Below, one piece after another: positions 54,483 through 62,599 of a stretch of 64,000 nucleotides of DNA. How positions within the stretch are numbered: position 1 is the first letter of the stretch; the number at the start of each line of letters is the position of its first letter. The notes under the pieces were generated by a model. The model was not told where the DNA came from, ran no database searches, and saw only the letters and a list, made by a program, of their open reading frames with translations. Made by a program: the position numbers and the translations under genes. Where the stretch lies: positions 42,880 through 106,879 of the forward strand of contig CAWIUB010000041.1 of the NCBI GenBank assembly GCA_963839175.1. The letters run 5' to 3'. This stretch comes from CAWIUB01 sp963839175 (lineage in GTDB: Bacteria > Actinomycetota > Actinomycetes > Mycobacteriales > Jatrophihabitantaceae).

Positions 54483-54618
54483 TGGGCGGACCTTCTTTCC
54501 TCGTTCCCGCGCTCGATGGCGGCTCTTACTGACCCTAACGGCCCGGACGGGTGCGGAACTCCCCGGAGCGCTCCGGTTTCGCTGATGGCGTGACGAACCA
54601 TGCACGGCGTTTCGCTTT

Positions 54619-55761
54619 GTGTGCCGCGTCGCCGTTGTGCGAAGCTGCGCACGTCGGGTCGGGCCGTTCGACGAGACATCCGTCGAGCCGGGGGGTGGCG
54701 TCATCATCTCGGACGACTCGCGACGCCTGTGTAGGGTTGGACGCCGCGTCCTTCCCGCCGCGATGGCCGCCGTTGCCTGCGCGGTAGCTGCCGGTTGCGC
54801 GCCCGCCAATGGCGTCGGAGCACCTGGGGCGCCGCTCGCTCCATCCACTTCGTCGCATTCATCACCACCGTCGACTTCATCGTCTCGGGTGCCGTCGTTT
54901 GTGCCGCCGCCAACCGCGGACCCGCCCACGACGACCGCACCCCCGCGGACCACGACTCCCCCGCCCCCGCCCGCGCCGCAGCTGCCCCGCGGCGGGCGGC
55001 AGGTCTTCCCGGCCTATCGGGTGGTCGCCTATTACGGCGGGCCGGACGGGCCGGCCCTCGGGGTCCTGGGCTCGGCGGATCCGGACACCATCGCGGGCAG
55101 CATCTCAGCTCGGGCGGCGCAGTATGCCCCGTTCGGACGCCGCATTCAGCCCGCCATGGAGCTCATCGTCACCGTCGCACGCCCCTGCGGCGCGGCCTAC
55201 CCGCTCTGCTCCGGAGCTATCCCGGACGAGGCGATCCAGCGGTATCTCGACGCCGCGCACCGGCACAAGCTGCTGCTCATCCTGGACTTCCAGCCCGGCC
55301 GCGGCGAGTTCCTGCCGCAGGTCCAGGCGGTCGAGCCGTACCTCAAAGACCCCAGCGTCAGCGTGGCGCTGGACCCGGAGTGGAAGCTCGGGCCGGGTGA
55401 GTTTCCCATGCAGGTGATCGGCTCGGCGTCGGCGGCCAGCGTCAACGCGGTGTCGCTGTACCTGTCCGGACTGGTGCGCCGGAACAACCTTCCGGACAAG
55501 CTGCTTGTCGTGCACCAGTTCACCCGGGCGATGCTCCCCGATCGCGGCAACATCGTTCGCAGGCCGGATTTGGAGACGGTGTTTCACGCAGACGGTTTCG
55601 GCGGTCAGCAAGCCAAGGTCAAGATCTACAGAGGCCTGGCGTTCCCAAGTCCGCCGTTCCACGCCGGCTTGAAGCTCTTCTTCAACCAGGATTACGACCT
55701 GATGTCACCTGCTCAGGTGATGAGCCTCCGGCCGCAGCCGGACATCGTCACCTACCAGTGA
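54619..55761 (+). CDS. Probable lipoprotein of unknown function
   Basis: Contains a lipobox (AVACAVAAGC) after a basic stretch (RRLCRVGRRVLP), then a Ser/Thr/Pro-rich wall-spanning region and a compact domain with GRRIQPAMELIVTVARPCGA and LDFQPGRGEFLPQ. That domain looks like the TIM-barrel-type core of secreted actinobacterial hypothetical proteins. The start is uncertain: GTG 54619 or GTG 54637 would give a long pre-lipobox region, while ATG 54763 would leave only a 12-residue signal. It is divergent from clpP1. Confidence 0.7.
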   Translation: MCRVAVVRSCARRVGPFDETSVEPGGGVIISDDSRRLCRVGRRVLPAAMAAVACAVAAGCAPANGVGAPGAPLAPSTSSHSSPPSTSSSRVPSFVPPPTADPPTTTAPPRTTTPPPPPAPQLPRGGRQVFPAYRVVAYYGGPDGPALGVLGSADPDTIAGSISARAAQYAPFGRRIQPAMELIVTVARPCGAAYPLCSGAIPDEAIQRYLDAAHRHKLLLILDFQPGRGEFLPQVQAVEPYLKDPSVSVALDPEWKLGPGEFPMQVIGSASAASVNAVSLYLSGLVRRNNLPDKLLVVHQFTRAMLPDRGNIVRRPDLETVFHADGFGGQQAKVKIYRGLAFPSPPFHAGLKLFFNQDYDLMSPAQVMSLRPQPDIVTYQ

Positions 55762-55769
55762 CGCGCGGC

Positions 55770-57143
55770 CTACTCGCCCTCGCCGCCCTCGCCGCCCTCG
55801 ACGGAGTCGGCGGCCTCGGCGGACGGCGCCGGGTTCAGCTGCGACAAGTCGAGCTTGTTGCCCGACGCGTCGGTAATGACAGCCGATTCGAGCACCCTCG
55901 CCAGGGCCTTGTTCCGGCGCACGTCAGCGACTAGTGCGGGCAGACTGCCGCCCTCGACGACCTGGTTCGCGAACTCCTGCGGCGAGAGGTTCTGGCGCGC
56001 AGCCTGGTGCACCAGGTACTCGGTGAGCTCGCCGTCGGCCACTCCTACTTGTTCGGCGTCGGCGATCGCGTCGAGCACGAACTGGGCCTTGACCGTTTGC
56101 TGCGCCGACTCGCGCAACTCGCTGGAGAACTGTTCGCGGGACTTGCCCTGGCGGGACAGCAACTGGTCGAACAGTTCGTCGTCATGGCCGAGCGAGTGCA
56201 CGACGTCGTGCTCGCGGTAGTCGGCCTCAGCCGCAACGGCTGACTGAGGGAGCGGGATGTCGATGGCCTCGAGCAGCTGCTCGAGCACCTTGTCCCGGGC
56301 CTGGGCGCCCTGCTCGAGCAGCTTGACACGGCCAAGCCGCTTACGCAGGTCGTCGCGCAGCTCGGGCAGGGTGTCGAATTCGCTGGCGAGCTGGGCGAAT
56401 TCGTCGTCGGCGGTCGGCAACTCCTTCTCCTTGACGGAGTTGACGGTGACGCTCACCTCGGCTGGCTGGCCCGCGTGGTCGCCGGATCGCAGGGTCGTTT
56501 CGAACGTGACCGTGTCCGTTTCCGAAGCGCCGATGACAGCCTCGTCCAGACCGTCGATCAGATCGCCCGATCCGACGTTGTAGGACAGGTTGGTGGCCGA
56601 CCCGCCCTCGACCTCCTCGCCGTCGGCTGTAGCGAGCAAGTCGATCGCGATGAAGTCGCCAGCGCGGATCGGCCGGTCGACGCCCTTGAGCGTGGCGAAG
56701 CGGTCGCGCAGCGCGTCGAGCTGCTCGTCGACGTCGGCATCGGTGACCTCGGCGTCGTCAACGGTGACCTCGATGCCGTCAAGCGACGGCAGGGTGATAT
56801 CCGGACGGACGTCGACCTCAGCGGTGAAGCTCAGGCTCTGTCCGTCGTCGAGGTTGGTGACCTCGATGTCGGGCTGGCCCAGCGCCTTGACCCCGGTCTC
56901 GCGCACCGCGTCACCGTAGGCCTTGGGCAGGGCCGTGTTGATGGCCTCCTCGAGCACCGCCGCGCGGCCCACCCGCTGGTCGATGATGCGACTCGGCGCC
57001 TTGCCCGGACGGAAGCCCGGAATGCGCACCTGCGAGCCGATCTTCTTGTACGCGGCGTCCAGGCTCGCCTTCAGCTCGTCGAAGGGGACCTCGACGTCTA
57101 GTTTGACGCGGGTCGGACCCAAGCTCTCGACGGTGCTCTTCAC
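55770..57143 (-). CDS. tig: Trigger factor
   Basis: A 457-residue ribosome-bound chaperone. The N-terminal ribosome-binding signature is GFRPGKAPSRII, followed by an FKBP-type prolyl isomerase domain (DRPIRAGDFIAIDLLATADG) and a helical C-terminal arm that ends in a Glu/Gly-rich tail. It lies between tRNA-Pro and the lipoprotein gene and is followed downstream by clpP1P2X, the standard order. Confidence 0.96.
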   Translation of the reverse strand: MKSTVESLGPTRVKLDVEVPFDELKASLDAAYKKIGSQVRIPGFRPGKAPSRIIDQRVGRAAVLEEAINTALPKAYGDAVRETGVKALGQPDIEVTNLDDGQSLSFTAEVDVRPDITLPSLDGIEVTVDDAEVTDADVDEQLDALRDRFATLKGVDRPIRAGDFIAIDLLATADGEEVEGGSATNLSYNVGSGDLIDGLDEAVIGASETDTVTFETTLRSGDHAGQPAEVSVTVNSVKEKELPTADDEFAQLASEFDTLPELRDDLRKRLGRVKLLEQGAQARDKVLEQLLEAIDIPLPQSAVAAEADYREHDVVHSLGHDDELFDQLLSRQGKSREQFSSELRESAQQTVKAQFVLDAIADAEQVGVADGELTEYLVHQAARQNLSPQEFANQVVEGGSLPALVADVRRNKALARVLESAVITDASGNKLDLSQLNPAPSAEAADSVEGGEGGEGE

Positions 57144-57266
57144 GTGCGGTTCGCTCCTATGGCTCGTGACTGGGCTGGGCGAGCTGGTCGGGCTATTCGG
57201 CGGCTTAGCCGCCTCCGACCCCTTATCGCTCGGCCGAAACGCCTTGCGGCGCCTCGCCTCGCTCCG

Positions 57267-57340
57267 TCGGGGTGGCGGGATTCGAACCCACGGCCCCTCG
57301 CTCCCAAAGCGAGTGCGCTACCAAGCTGCGCCACACCCCG
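57267..57340 (-). tRNA. tRNA-Pro (anticodon TGG)
   Basis: Minus strand begins CGGGGTGTGGCGCAGCTTGG, with a closed 7-bp acceptor stem (CGGGGTG/CACCCCG), D-arm, anticodon stem CTCGC/GCGAG with loop TTTGGGA, and T-arm GGGTTCGAATCCC. Discriminator A; CCA is not encoded. Confidence 0.95.
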
Positions 57341-57442
57341 GGCGCTGACGGGGGTCAAGTGTACGGGCGATCGGGTGCGAGCATCGCCGGGCAGCTCGGC
57401 CGCGGCCAGGGACCGCGACGGACGGTAACCTGTCAACCGCAC

Positions 57443-57513
57443 GCGGGCGTAGCTCAATGGCAGAGCCTCTGCCTTCCAAGCAGACGGTGCGGGTTCGATT
57501 CCCGTCGCCCGCT
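57443..57513 (+). tRNA. tRNA-Gly (anticodon TCC)
   Basis: Begins GCGGGCGTAGCTCAATGGCA. The acceptor stem is GCGGGCG/CGCCCGC, the anticodon loop CTTCCAA (TCC) and the T-arm CGGGTTCGATTCCCG. 71 bases, CCA not encoded. Divergent from tRNA-Pro. Confidence 0.95.
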
Positions 57514-57609
57514 CGATCGGCACGGTCTGTCGTGTGGAGTGGCCACGCAACGCGACGGTGCGCCGAGCGTTCCGGTGATGTGGGCTGAGCAATAGGGCAG
57601 GATCGGCCC

Positions 57610-57954
57610 ATGGTCGACAACTCGAGCACTGCGAGTGGCGGTGGCACCCGGCGCGCGCGACGTAGGCGCCGTCCGGGCACCTCCCCGCCCGCCGCGAGCC
57701 CCGAGCCGCACTCGGACGCGACCGACACGGCGGGTGGGCCCTCGGCTCGGCGCGGCGGCCGGCGTGGACGGGGTGAGGCGACTTCCGGTACTGACCGGGG
57801 TCTGCGCGACCTCGTCGGGGCGGGGCCGTCGCAGCTCGGCGTGAGTGGCGCGCTGCGCGGGCGGGACGTCGACCGGCCCACCGACGAAGAGCTGGCCGAG
57901 GCCGAGCGCGACGTGGTAATCGTCCGCCGGCACTGGCGGCCACCGACTAGCTGA
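57610..57954 (+). CDS. Small conserved disordered protein
   Basis: A 114-residue Arg/Gly/Ser-rich protein with low-complexity basic N-terminus (RRARRRRRPG) and an acidic C-terminal helix (TDEELAEAERDVVIVRRHW). The C-terminal helix looks conserved in style with small actinobacterial hypothetical proteins next to rpiB. Its last 8 bp overlap the convergent rpiB. Function unknown. Confidence 0.6.
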   Translation: MVDNSSTASGGGTRRARRRRRPGTSPPAASPEPHSDATDTAGGPSARRGGRRGRGEATSGTDRGLRDLVGAGPSQLGVSGALRGRDVDRPTDEELAEAERDVVIVRRHWRPPTS

Positions 57955-58405
57955 TTCGGCCGGTCGCTTCGTACTGGTCCAGCATCGCGATTCGCCGTTC
58001 GTGGCGGGGATCTTGCGAGAACGGCGTGGCCAAGAAGATCTCGACGAGCCGCGTCGCTTCCTCGATCGGGTGGTTGCGGGCGCCGATGCTCACGACGTTG
58101 GCGTTGTTGTGCTCACGGGCGAGGCTGGCCGTCTCGTCGTTCCACGCAAGCGCGGCACGCACACCCCGCACCTTGTTCGCCGCGATCTGCTCGCCGTTGC
58201 CCGAACCACCGATCACGACGCCGAGGCTGCCCGGCTCGGCGACCGTTCTGGTCGCGGCGTCGATGCACGGCGGCGGATAGTCGTCGTCCGGGTCGAAGGT
58301 CAGGGCTCCGCAGTCCACGGGCTCGTGACCGAGCTCGGCCAGCCGTTGCACCAGCCGGGACTTGAGCTCGAAACCTGCATGATCACTTCCGAGAAAGACG
58401 CGCAT
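57947..58405 (-). CDS. rpiB: Ribose-5-phosphate isomerase B
   Basis: A 152-residue enzyme with MRVFLGSDHAGFELK at the start and GGSGNGEQIAANKVRGVRAA, the RpiB active-site region. It interconverts ribose-5-phosphate and ribulose-5-phosphate. ATG 58405 gives the family start; the longer open frame upstream is not family-like. Confidence 0.93.
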   Translation of the reverse strand: MRVFLGSDHAGFELKSRLVQRLAELGHEPVDCGALTFDPDDDYPPPCIDAATRTVAEPGSLGVVIGGSGNGEQIAANKVRGVRAALAWNDETASLAREHNNANVVSIGARNHPIEEATRLVEIFLATPFSQDPRHERRIAMLDQYEATGRIS

Positions 58406-58677
58406 ACCCGAATCATGGCAGCAGCGGCGCGGACGGTCAGCACCGCAGCGACAGCTATCGGTCGGGAGATGCTGAATCGAGGTCACCGCTCGGTCTGGGG
58501 CGAGGTCGAGCGGTCGAGAGCATGCGCCGGTCGCCTGTTGAGCTACCCGCTCCGGGATGATCTTGGGGTGCAAGGACGATCTGTGGGTCAAGAGCCTCGA
58601 GACCACCGAAGCGTCGCCGCGCCTAGCGCGTTCGAGTGAACGCGCATTCTTCAGCTGGTCCTAGAGTGAGCGCTGTA

Positions 58678-59142
58678 TCAGCGAGCCGGCGCCCGCAACG
58701 CGGCCAGGGCCTTGTCGGCATGCACGTCCATGTTCAGCTCGCTGGTGATCACATCGATCACCCGACGATCGCGGCCGATCACGAACGTGCTCCGCTTGAC
58801 GGGGATCGGCCCGAAGCGCCGCTTGACACCGAACGCTCGGGCGACCGAACCGTCCGCATCGGACAGCAGCGGGTAGTCGAACGAGTGCAGGTCGCTGAAC
58901 TGCTTCTGCTTGGCAACCGAGTCGGCGCTGATGCCCACCCGCTGCGCGCCGGCGGCGGCAAACTCGGCAGCCAGATCGCGGAAATGGCAGCTCTCCTTGG
59001 TACACCCCGTCGTCATGGCCGCGGGGTAGAAGAACAGCACCACCGGCCCGTCCGCAAGAAGCGTGCTCAGCCGGCGCGGCACGCCGTCCTGGTCGGGCAG
59101 CTCGAAATCGGGTACCTCGTCACCTGTCTTCAGGATTCCCAC
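58678..59142 (-). CDS. Thioredoxin-dependent peroxiredoxin (BCP/PrxQ type)
   Basis: A 154-residue peroxiredoxin. The peroxidatic and resolving Cys lie in TTGCTKESC, five residues apart as in PrxQ/BCP proteins; FFYPAAMTTG precedes them and VKRRFGPIPVKRSTFVIGRD follows. It reduces hydroperoxides. GTG 59142 gives VGILKTGDEVPDFELPDQDG. It is divergent from pepN. Confidence 0.9.
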   Translation of the reverse strand: MGILKTGDEVPDFELPDQDGVPRRLSTLLADGPVVLFFYPAAMTTGCTKESCHFRDLAAEFAAAGAQRVGISADSVAKQKQFSDLHSFDYPLLSDADGSVARAFGVKRRFGPIPVKRSTFVIGRDRRVIDVITSELNMDVHADKALAALRAPAR

Positions 59143-59178
59143 GAGAATCGACAGTACGACGCGTGACAGACTGGCCAG

Positions 59179-61770
59179 ATGTCTGTGCCGAACCTCACCC
59201 GCGACGACGCCCGGGTACGCGCCGAACTGCTTTACGTCGACTCCTACGACGTCGTCCTCGACGTCACCGACGGCGGGGGTCAGCCTTCGGATCGCGGCTA
59301 CCGGTCGACCACCACGGTGACGTTCTCGGCGAGCCGATCCGGTGCCTCGACGTTCCTGGACATCGTGCCCGACCGCATCCACTCGGTCACCCTGAACGGC
59401 GCGCCGGTCGACGTCGCCGACTTCGAGCCGGAGAACGGCATCGTGCTTGCCGACCTGGCCCGGGAGAACGTCGTCGTGGTCGAGGCGGACATGCTCTACA
59501 CGAACACCGGGGAGGGCCTGCACAGGTTCGTCGACCCGGTGGACAACGAGACCTACCTCTACTCGCAGTTCGAGACCGCTGACGCCAAGCGGATGTACGC
59601 CTGCTTCGACCAGCCCGACCTGAAGGCGACGTTCACCTTGCACGCCACCGTGCCGCACGCCTGGGAGGCGATCTCGAACGGGCGGGTGAACTCGGTAGAC
59701 GATATGCCGGCCGGGAAGACCGTGCACTTCGCGACCACGCCGCGCATCAGCACGTACATCACCGCGTTCGTCGCGGGTCCGTACCACAAGGCAACCGACC
59801 ACCATGACGGCATCGACCTCGGTCTCTACTGCCGCAAGAGTTTGGCCGAACACCTCGACACGGGCGAACTGTTCACGGTCACCAAGCAGGGATTCGACTG
59901 GTATCACGCCAACTTCGGTGTCCGGTACCCGTTCGACAAGTACGACCAGCTCTTCGTTCCCGAGTTCAACGCGGGGGCGATGGAGAACGCCGGCTGCGTT
60001 ACGTTCCGCGACCAGTACGTGTTCCGTAGCAAGGTCACCGATGCCGCCAAGGAGCGGGTCGGCGAGACGATCCTGCACGAGATGGCGCACATGTGGTTCG
60101 GCGATCTGGTCACCATGCGGTGGTGGGACGATCTGTGGCTCAACGAGTCGTTCGCCACCTACATCTCGACGTTGTGCCAGGTCTCGGCCACCCGTTGGCC
60201 GCACGCCTGGACGACGTTCGCGAACGTCGAGAAGACCTGGGGGTACCGCCAGGACCAGTTGCCCTCGACTCACCCGATCTCGATCGACGCGCCCGACGTG
60301 CAGACCGCCGAGGTCAACTTCGACGGCATCACCTACGCCAAGGGGGCCAGCGTGCTCAAGCAGCTCGCGGCCTACGTCGGCATCGAGCAATTCCTGGCGG
60401 GTTTGCGCGAGTACTTCACCGAGTACGCCTACGCCAACACGACGCTCGCCGACCTGCTCGGTGCCCTGGAGCGTTCGTCCGGGCGGGAGTTGGGCTCGTG
60501 GTCCAAGCTGTGGCTCGAGACGGCTGGTATCAACACCATCCGGCCCGAGTTCGCTTTGGACGAGGCCGGCCACTACGCGACGTTCGACCTGACGCAATCG
60601 GCACCGACCGACGTCGCGGCGTCCAACACGCTGCGCCCGCATCGGCTGGCGATCGGGTTGTACAACGACGACGGGACGAGCCTGGTCCGTACCGGTCGCG
60701 TCGAGCTGGACGTCAGCGGCGAGCGGACACCCGTCGAGGACGTGCTCGGCCTGAGCCAGCCCGACCTGCTGCTCGTCAACGACGAAGACCTCACGTACTG
60801 CAAGCTGCGGCTGGACGAGCGCAGCCTGCGCACCCTGCGCGATGGTGGCATCGCCCGGCTGGCCGATTCGCTGCCGCGCGCGCTGTGCTGGTCGGCGGCG
60901 TGGGACATGACGCGCGACGGCGAGCTTGCCACGCGCGACTACCTGGCCTTACTACTGTCCGGGGCCGAGGCCGAGACGGACGTCGGTCTGCTGCAGTCGA
61001 TCAACCGGCACGCGCTGCGGGCCTTGGAGATCTACGCCGACCCGGGGTGGGCGCCCGAGGGCTACCAGGCCCTTGCGGAGAAGGCGCTATCCGCGCTGCA
61101 CGCCGCCGAGCCCGGCTCGGACCACCAGCTGGCGTGGACGCACGCGTTCCTTGGCGCGGCCCGCAGCGACGAGCACACCGCCGTCATCCGCGGACTGCTC
61201 GACGGCACACACGTCGTCGAGGGGCTGAGCCTGGATCCCGAGCTGCGCTGGGCGATCATCCAGGCGCTCTGCGCCCGCGGGGCGATCGACGACGACGCGA
61301 TTGCCGCGGAACTCGCCCGCGACCCGTCGGCCGCCGGGCAGCGCCACGCGGCCACCGCCCGGGCGCTCGCGCCGACCGCCGCGGCGAAGGCGGAAGCGTG
61401 GCGGAGGGCCGTCGAAGACGACTCGCTGCCCAACGCGATGCAGGAGGCGATCATCGCCGGGTTCGCCCACTCGATCCAGGGTGAGCTGTTGACGCCCTAC
61501 GTCGAGCGTTACTTCGACGCGGTGCCGGACGTGTGGCGGCGGCGGTCGAGTGAAGTTGCGCAAAGCGTGGTGGTCGGCTTGTTCCCGACTTGGACGTCGA
61601 CGATCACGCCCGAGACGCTGGCTGCGGCCGACCGGTTCCTGGCACGGACCGACCTGCCGGCAGCGCTGCGGCGGCTGGTCGGCGAGGGCCGGGCCGACGT
61701 GGCACGGGCCCGGCAGGCCCGGGCCACCGATGCCGCCGCAAGCCTGCCCGCCGCGCCCGAGCCACCGTGA
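59179..61770 (+). CDS. pepN: Aminopeptidase N (M1 family)
   Basis: An 863-residue zinc aminopeptidase. GAMEN at residues 266-270 and the zinc site HEMAH at 300-304 with the downstream Glu of WLNESFA at +19 define the active site. A C-terminal ERAP1-like helical domain completes it. Cytoplasmic: no signal peptide. The GTG/ATG choice is settled by MSVPNLTRDDARVRAELLYV. Confidence 0.96.
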   Translation: MSVPNLTRDDARVRAELLYVDSYDVVLDVTDGGGQPSDRGYRSTTTVTFSASRSGASTFLDIVPDRIHSVTLNGAPVDVADFEPENGIVLADLARENVVVVEADMLYTNTGEGLHRFVDPVDNETYLYSQFETADAKRMYACFDQPDLKATFTLHATVPHAWEAISNGRVNSVDDMPAGKTVHFATTPRISTYITAFVAGPYHKATDHHDGIDLGLYCRKSLAEHLDTGELFTVTKQGFDWYHANFGVRYPFDKYDQLFVPEFNAGAMENAGCVTFRDQYVFRSKVTDAAKERVGETILHEMAHMWFGDLVTMRWWDDLWLNESFATYISTLCQVSATRWPHAWTTFANVEKTWGYRQDQLPSTHPISIDAPDVQTAEVNFDGITYAKGASVLKQLAAYVGIEQFLAGLREYFTEYAYANTTLADLLGALERSSGRELGSWSKLWLETAGINTIRPEFALDEAGHYATFDLTQSAPTDVAASNTLRPHRLAIGLYNDDGTSLVRTGRVELDVSGERTPVEDVLGLSQPDLLLVNDEDLTYCKLRLDERSLRTLRDGGIARLADSLPRALCWSAAWDMTRDGELATRDYLALLLSGAEAETDVGLLQSINRHALRALEIYADPGWAPEGYQALAEKALSALHAAEPGSDHQLAWTHAFLGAARSDEHTAVIRGLLDGTHVVEGLSLDPELRWAIIQALCARGAIDDDAIAAELARDPSAAGQRHAATARALAPTAAAKAEAWRRAVEDDSLPNAMQEAIIAGFAHSIQGELLTPYVERYFDAVPDVWRRRSSEVAQSVVVGLFPTWTSTITPETLAAADRFLARTDLPAALRRLVGEGRADVARARQARATDAAASLPAAPEPP

Positions 61771-61797
61771 AACTCGGCGGCGTTGCGCACCTGGGTG

Positions 61798-62241
61798 CTA
61801 CCTGCCTCCGGCGGAGTCGGCCAGCATCCGCAGGCCGTTGACGATGCCGCCGGTCAGATCGCCGCTCGCGAATGACGCGCGCATGCCGAGCGCGGCTAGC
61901 GCGCAGGACCGGTTGGGCAGCCGCCGTGCGGAGTCCGTCCCAGTGACGATGTGCAGCACTCGCTGACCCGGCGAAATCGCGACGAGCACCGGCTCGCGCA
62001 AGCCGCCGAGCTTGCCGAACAGGCCTTCGGCAGCCGCCCGCGACGGATTGGCCAGCTCGCCCACATACAGCGAGAAAGTCAGGCCGGTCTCGCGGCTTGA
62101 CAGCGTCAGCGCCTCGTCGAGGCGGGCCAGCTGTCGTGCATTGAACGGGCCGGGTGCGACCCGGTCGGGCGGAGTGGGCCCATGGCCGATCTTCCCGGCA
62201 TCGGGGCCGTTCGGCCTCGGCAGGCTGACGTCACCACTCAC
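61798..62241 (-). CDS. DUF5130 (TPM-like) protein
   Basis: A 147-residue protein with FNARQLARLDEALTLSSRET, then LYVGELANPSRAAAEGLFGK and AISPGQRVLHIVTGTDSARR, the DUF5130 pattern common in actinobacteria. GTG 62241 overlaps the end of the upstream small membrane gene by 11 bp. Function unknown. Confidence 0.75.
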   Translation of the reverse strand: MSGDVSLPRPNGPDAGKIGHGPTPPDRVAPGPFNARQLARLDEALTLSSRETGLTFSLYVGELANPSRAAAEGLFGKLGGLREPVLVAISPGQRVLHIVTGTDSARRLPNRSCALAALGMRASFASGDLTGGIVNGLRMLADSAGGR

Positions 62242-62491
62242 CGCTCGCACCTCCTTCTGCGGTGATCGCCGCGGCTGGGCCGGCCTCGATCGCCGGGTTG
62301 CCGGCCGGGTGGCCGGAATCGATGCTGCCGGGATGCGGCAGGTACCAGACCGGCGGATACGTCCACGGGCGGCCGGGTCGGTAGCGATTGGGCTGATGCA
62401 GCTGGCCGCGCCCGTACACGGCCGCCGCGAAGACGGCGAAGACGGCCAACGGGATGCCGACGAAGACCAGAGCCGTCTGGACGATGCTCAT
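62231..62491 (-). CDS. Small membrane protein
   Basis: An 86-residue protein with one N-terminal helix (ALVFVGIPLAVFAVFAAAVY) and a Tyr/Pro-rich cytoplasmic tail (RPWTYPPVWYLPHPG). GGGAAGG precedes ATG 62491. Such proteins sit before DUF5130 genes in actinobacteria. Function unknown. Confidence 0.7.
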   Translation of the reverse strand: MSIVQTALVFVGIPLAVFAVFAAAVYGRGQLHQPNRYRPGRPWTYPPVWYLPHPGSIDSGHPAGNPAIEAGPAAAITAEGGASGEW

Positions 62492-62599
62492 GGCCGCCTT
62501 CCCGATGTCCGTTCCCGCCACGAACCTCTGGGTCCGCGGGCTGTGATCACCCGGCACACGGTAGCGAACCGGCGATCGTCCCGCGTCGTTGGCATGCCG